From the NCBI GenBank assembly GCA_026929865.2, contig CM049417.1:16647501-16711500 (forward strand): a stretch of DNA of 64,000 nucleotides, given 5' to 3'. This DNA is from Hyperoplus lanceolatus (lineage: Eukaryota; Chordata; Actinopteri; Uranoscopiformes; Ammodytidae). The stretch is not shown here. Below are more model-generated notes on this DNA. The model was not told the origin of the DNA and made no database searches. It saw nothing but the letters and a program-made list of their open reading frames with translations. Positions within the stretch are counted from its first letter, which is position 1.

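Overview
The window is vertebrate nuclear DNA, almost certainly from a teleost fish. The coding exons are short (67-239 bp), flanked by GT-AG introns and read on the + strand. The introns are full of fish-type repeats: hAT, PIF/Harbinger, Tc1 and TTAA-target DNA elements, L1 and CR1/L2-like LINEs, tRNA-derived SINEs and long CA/GT microsatellites. I cannot fix the species.

One host gene fills the window: dnah2, the axonemal dynein heavy chain 2 (an inner-arm dynein heavy chain). I can place 78 consecutive exons from 346 to the right edge, and every exon-exon junction keeps the reading frame. Both gene ends lie outside. By comparison with my recollection of human DNAH2, roughly the first 240 residues and last 220 residues are missing. 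The order is tail (exons 1-20, 346-22311), linker (exons 21-31, to 31285), AAA1 (32-36), AAA2 (37-41), AAA3 (42-50), AAA4 (51-56), stalk with microtubule-binding domain (57-62), AAA5 and connecting helices (63-69), and AAA6 with the start of the C-terminal region (70-78). There is no other host gene on either strand.

The introns give the individual history. Intron 5 carries a nearly full-length sense-oriented L1 (3001-8947) with an 18-bp target-site duplication. Intron 17 holds a ~1-kb palindrome and an internally deleted Tc1 element. Intron 35 holds a SINE whose target duplication was later split by a Harbinger-type MITE, followed by a small element with a possible RecQ-like leader ORF. Introns 55 and 69 hold truncated LINEs with reverse-transcriptase frames. 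About a dozen MITEs have recognisable target duplications: 8 bp for hAT, TTAA for Kolobok/piggyBac-like, CTG for Harbinger and TA for Tc1.

The points most worth a second look are: a LINE 3'-end insertion whose target duplication copies the exon 23 splice donor; two GC-AG introns; a Gly-to-Ala change in the AAA2 P-loop; the large intronic hairpin; and the Tc1 remnant with an intact 87-codon helix-turn-helix fusion frame. I found no CRISPR, operon, tRNA or rRNA gene, and no virus-like (LTR or Polinton) element. I do not see a new multi-gene system here.
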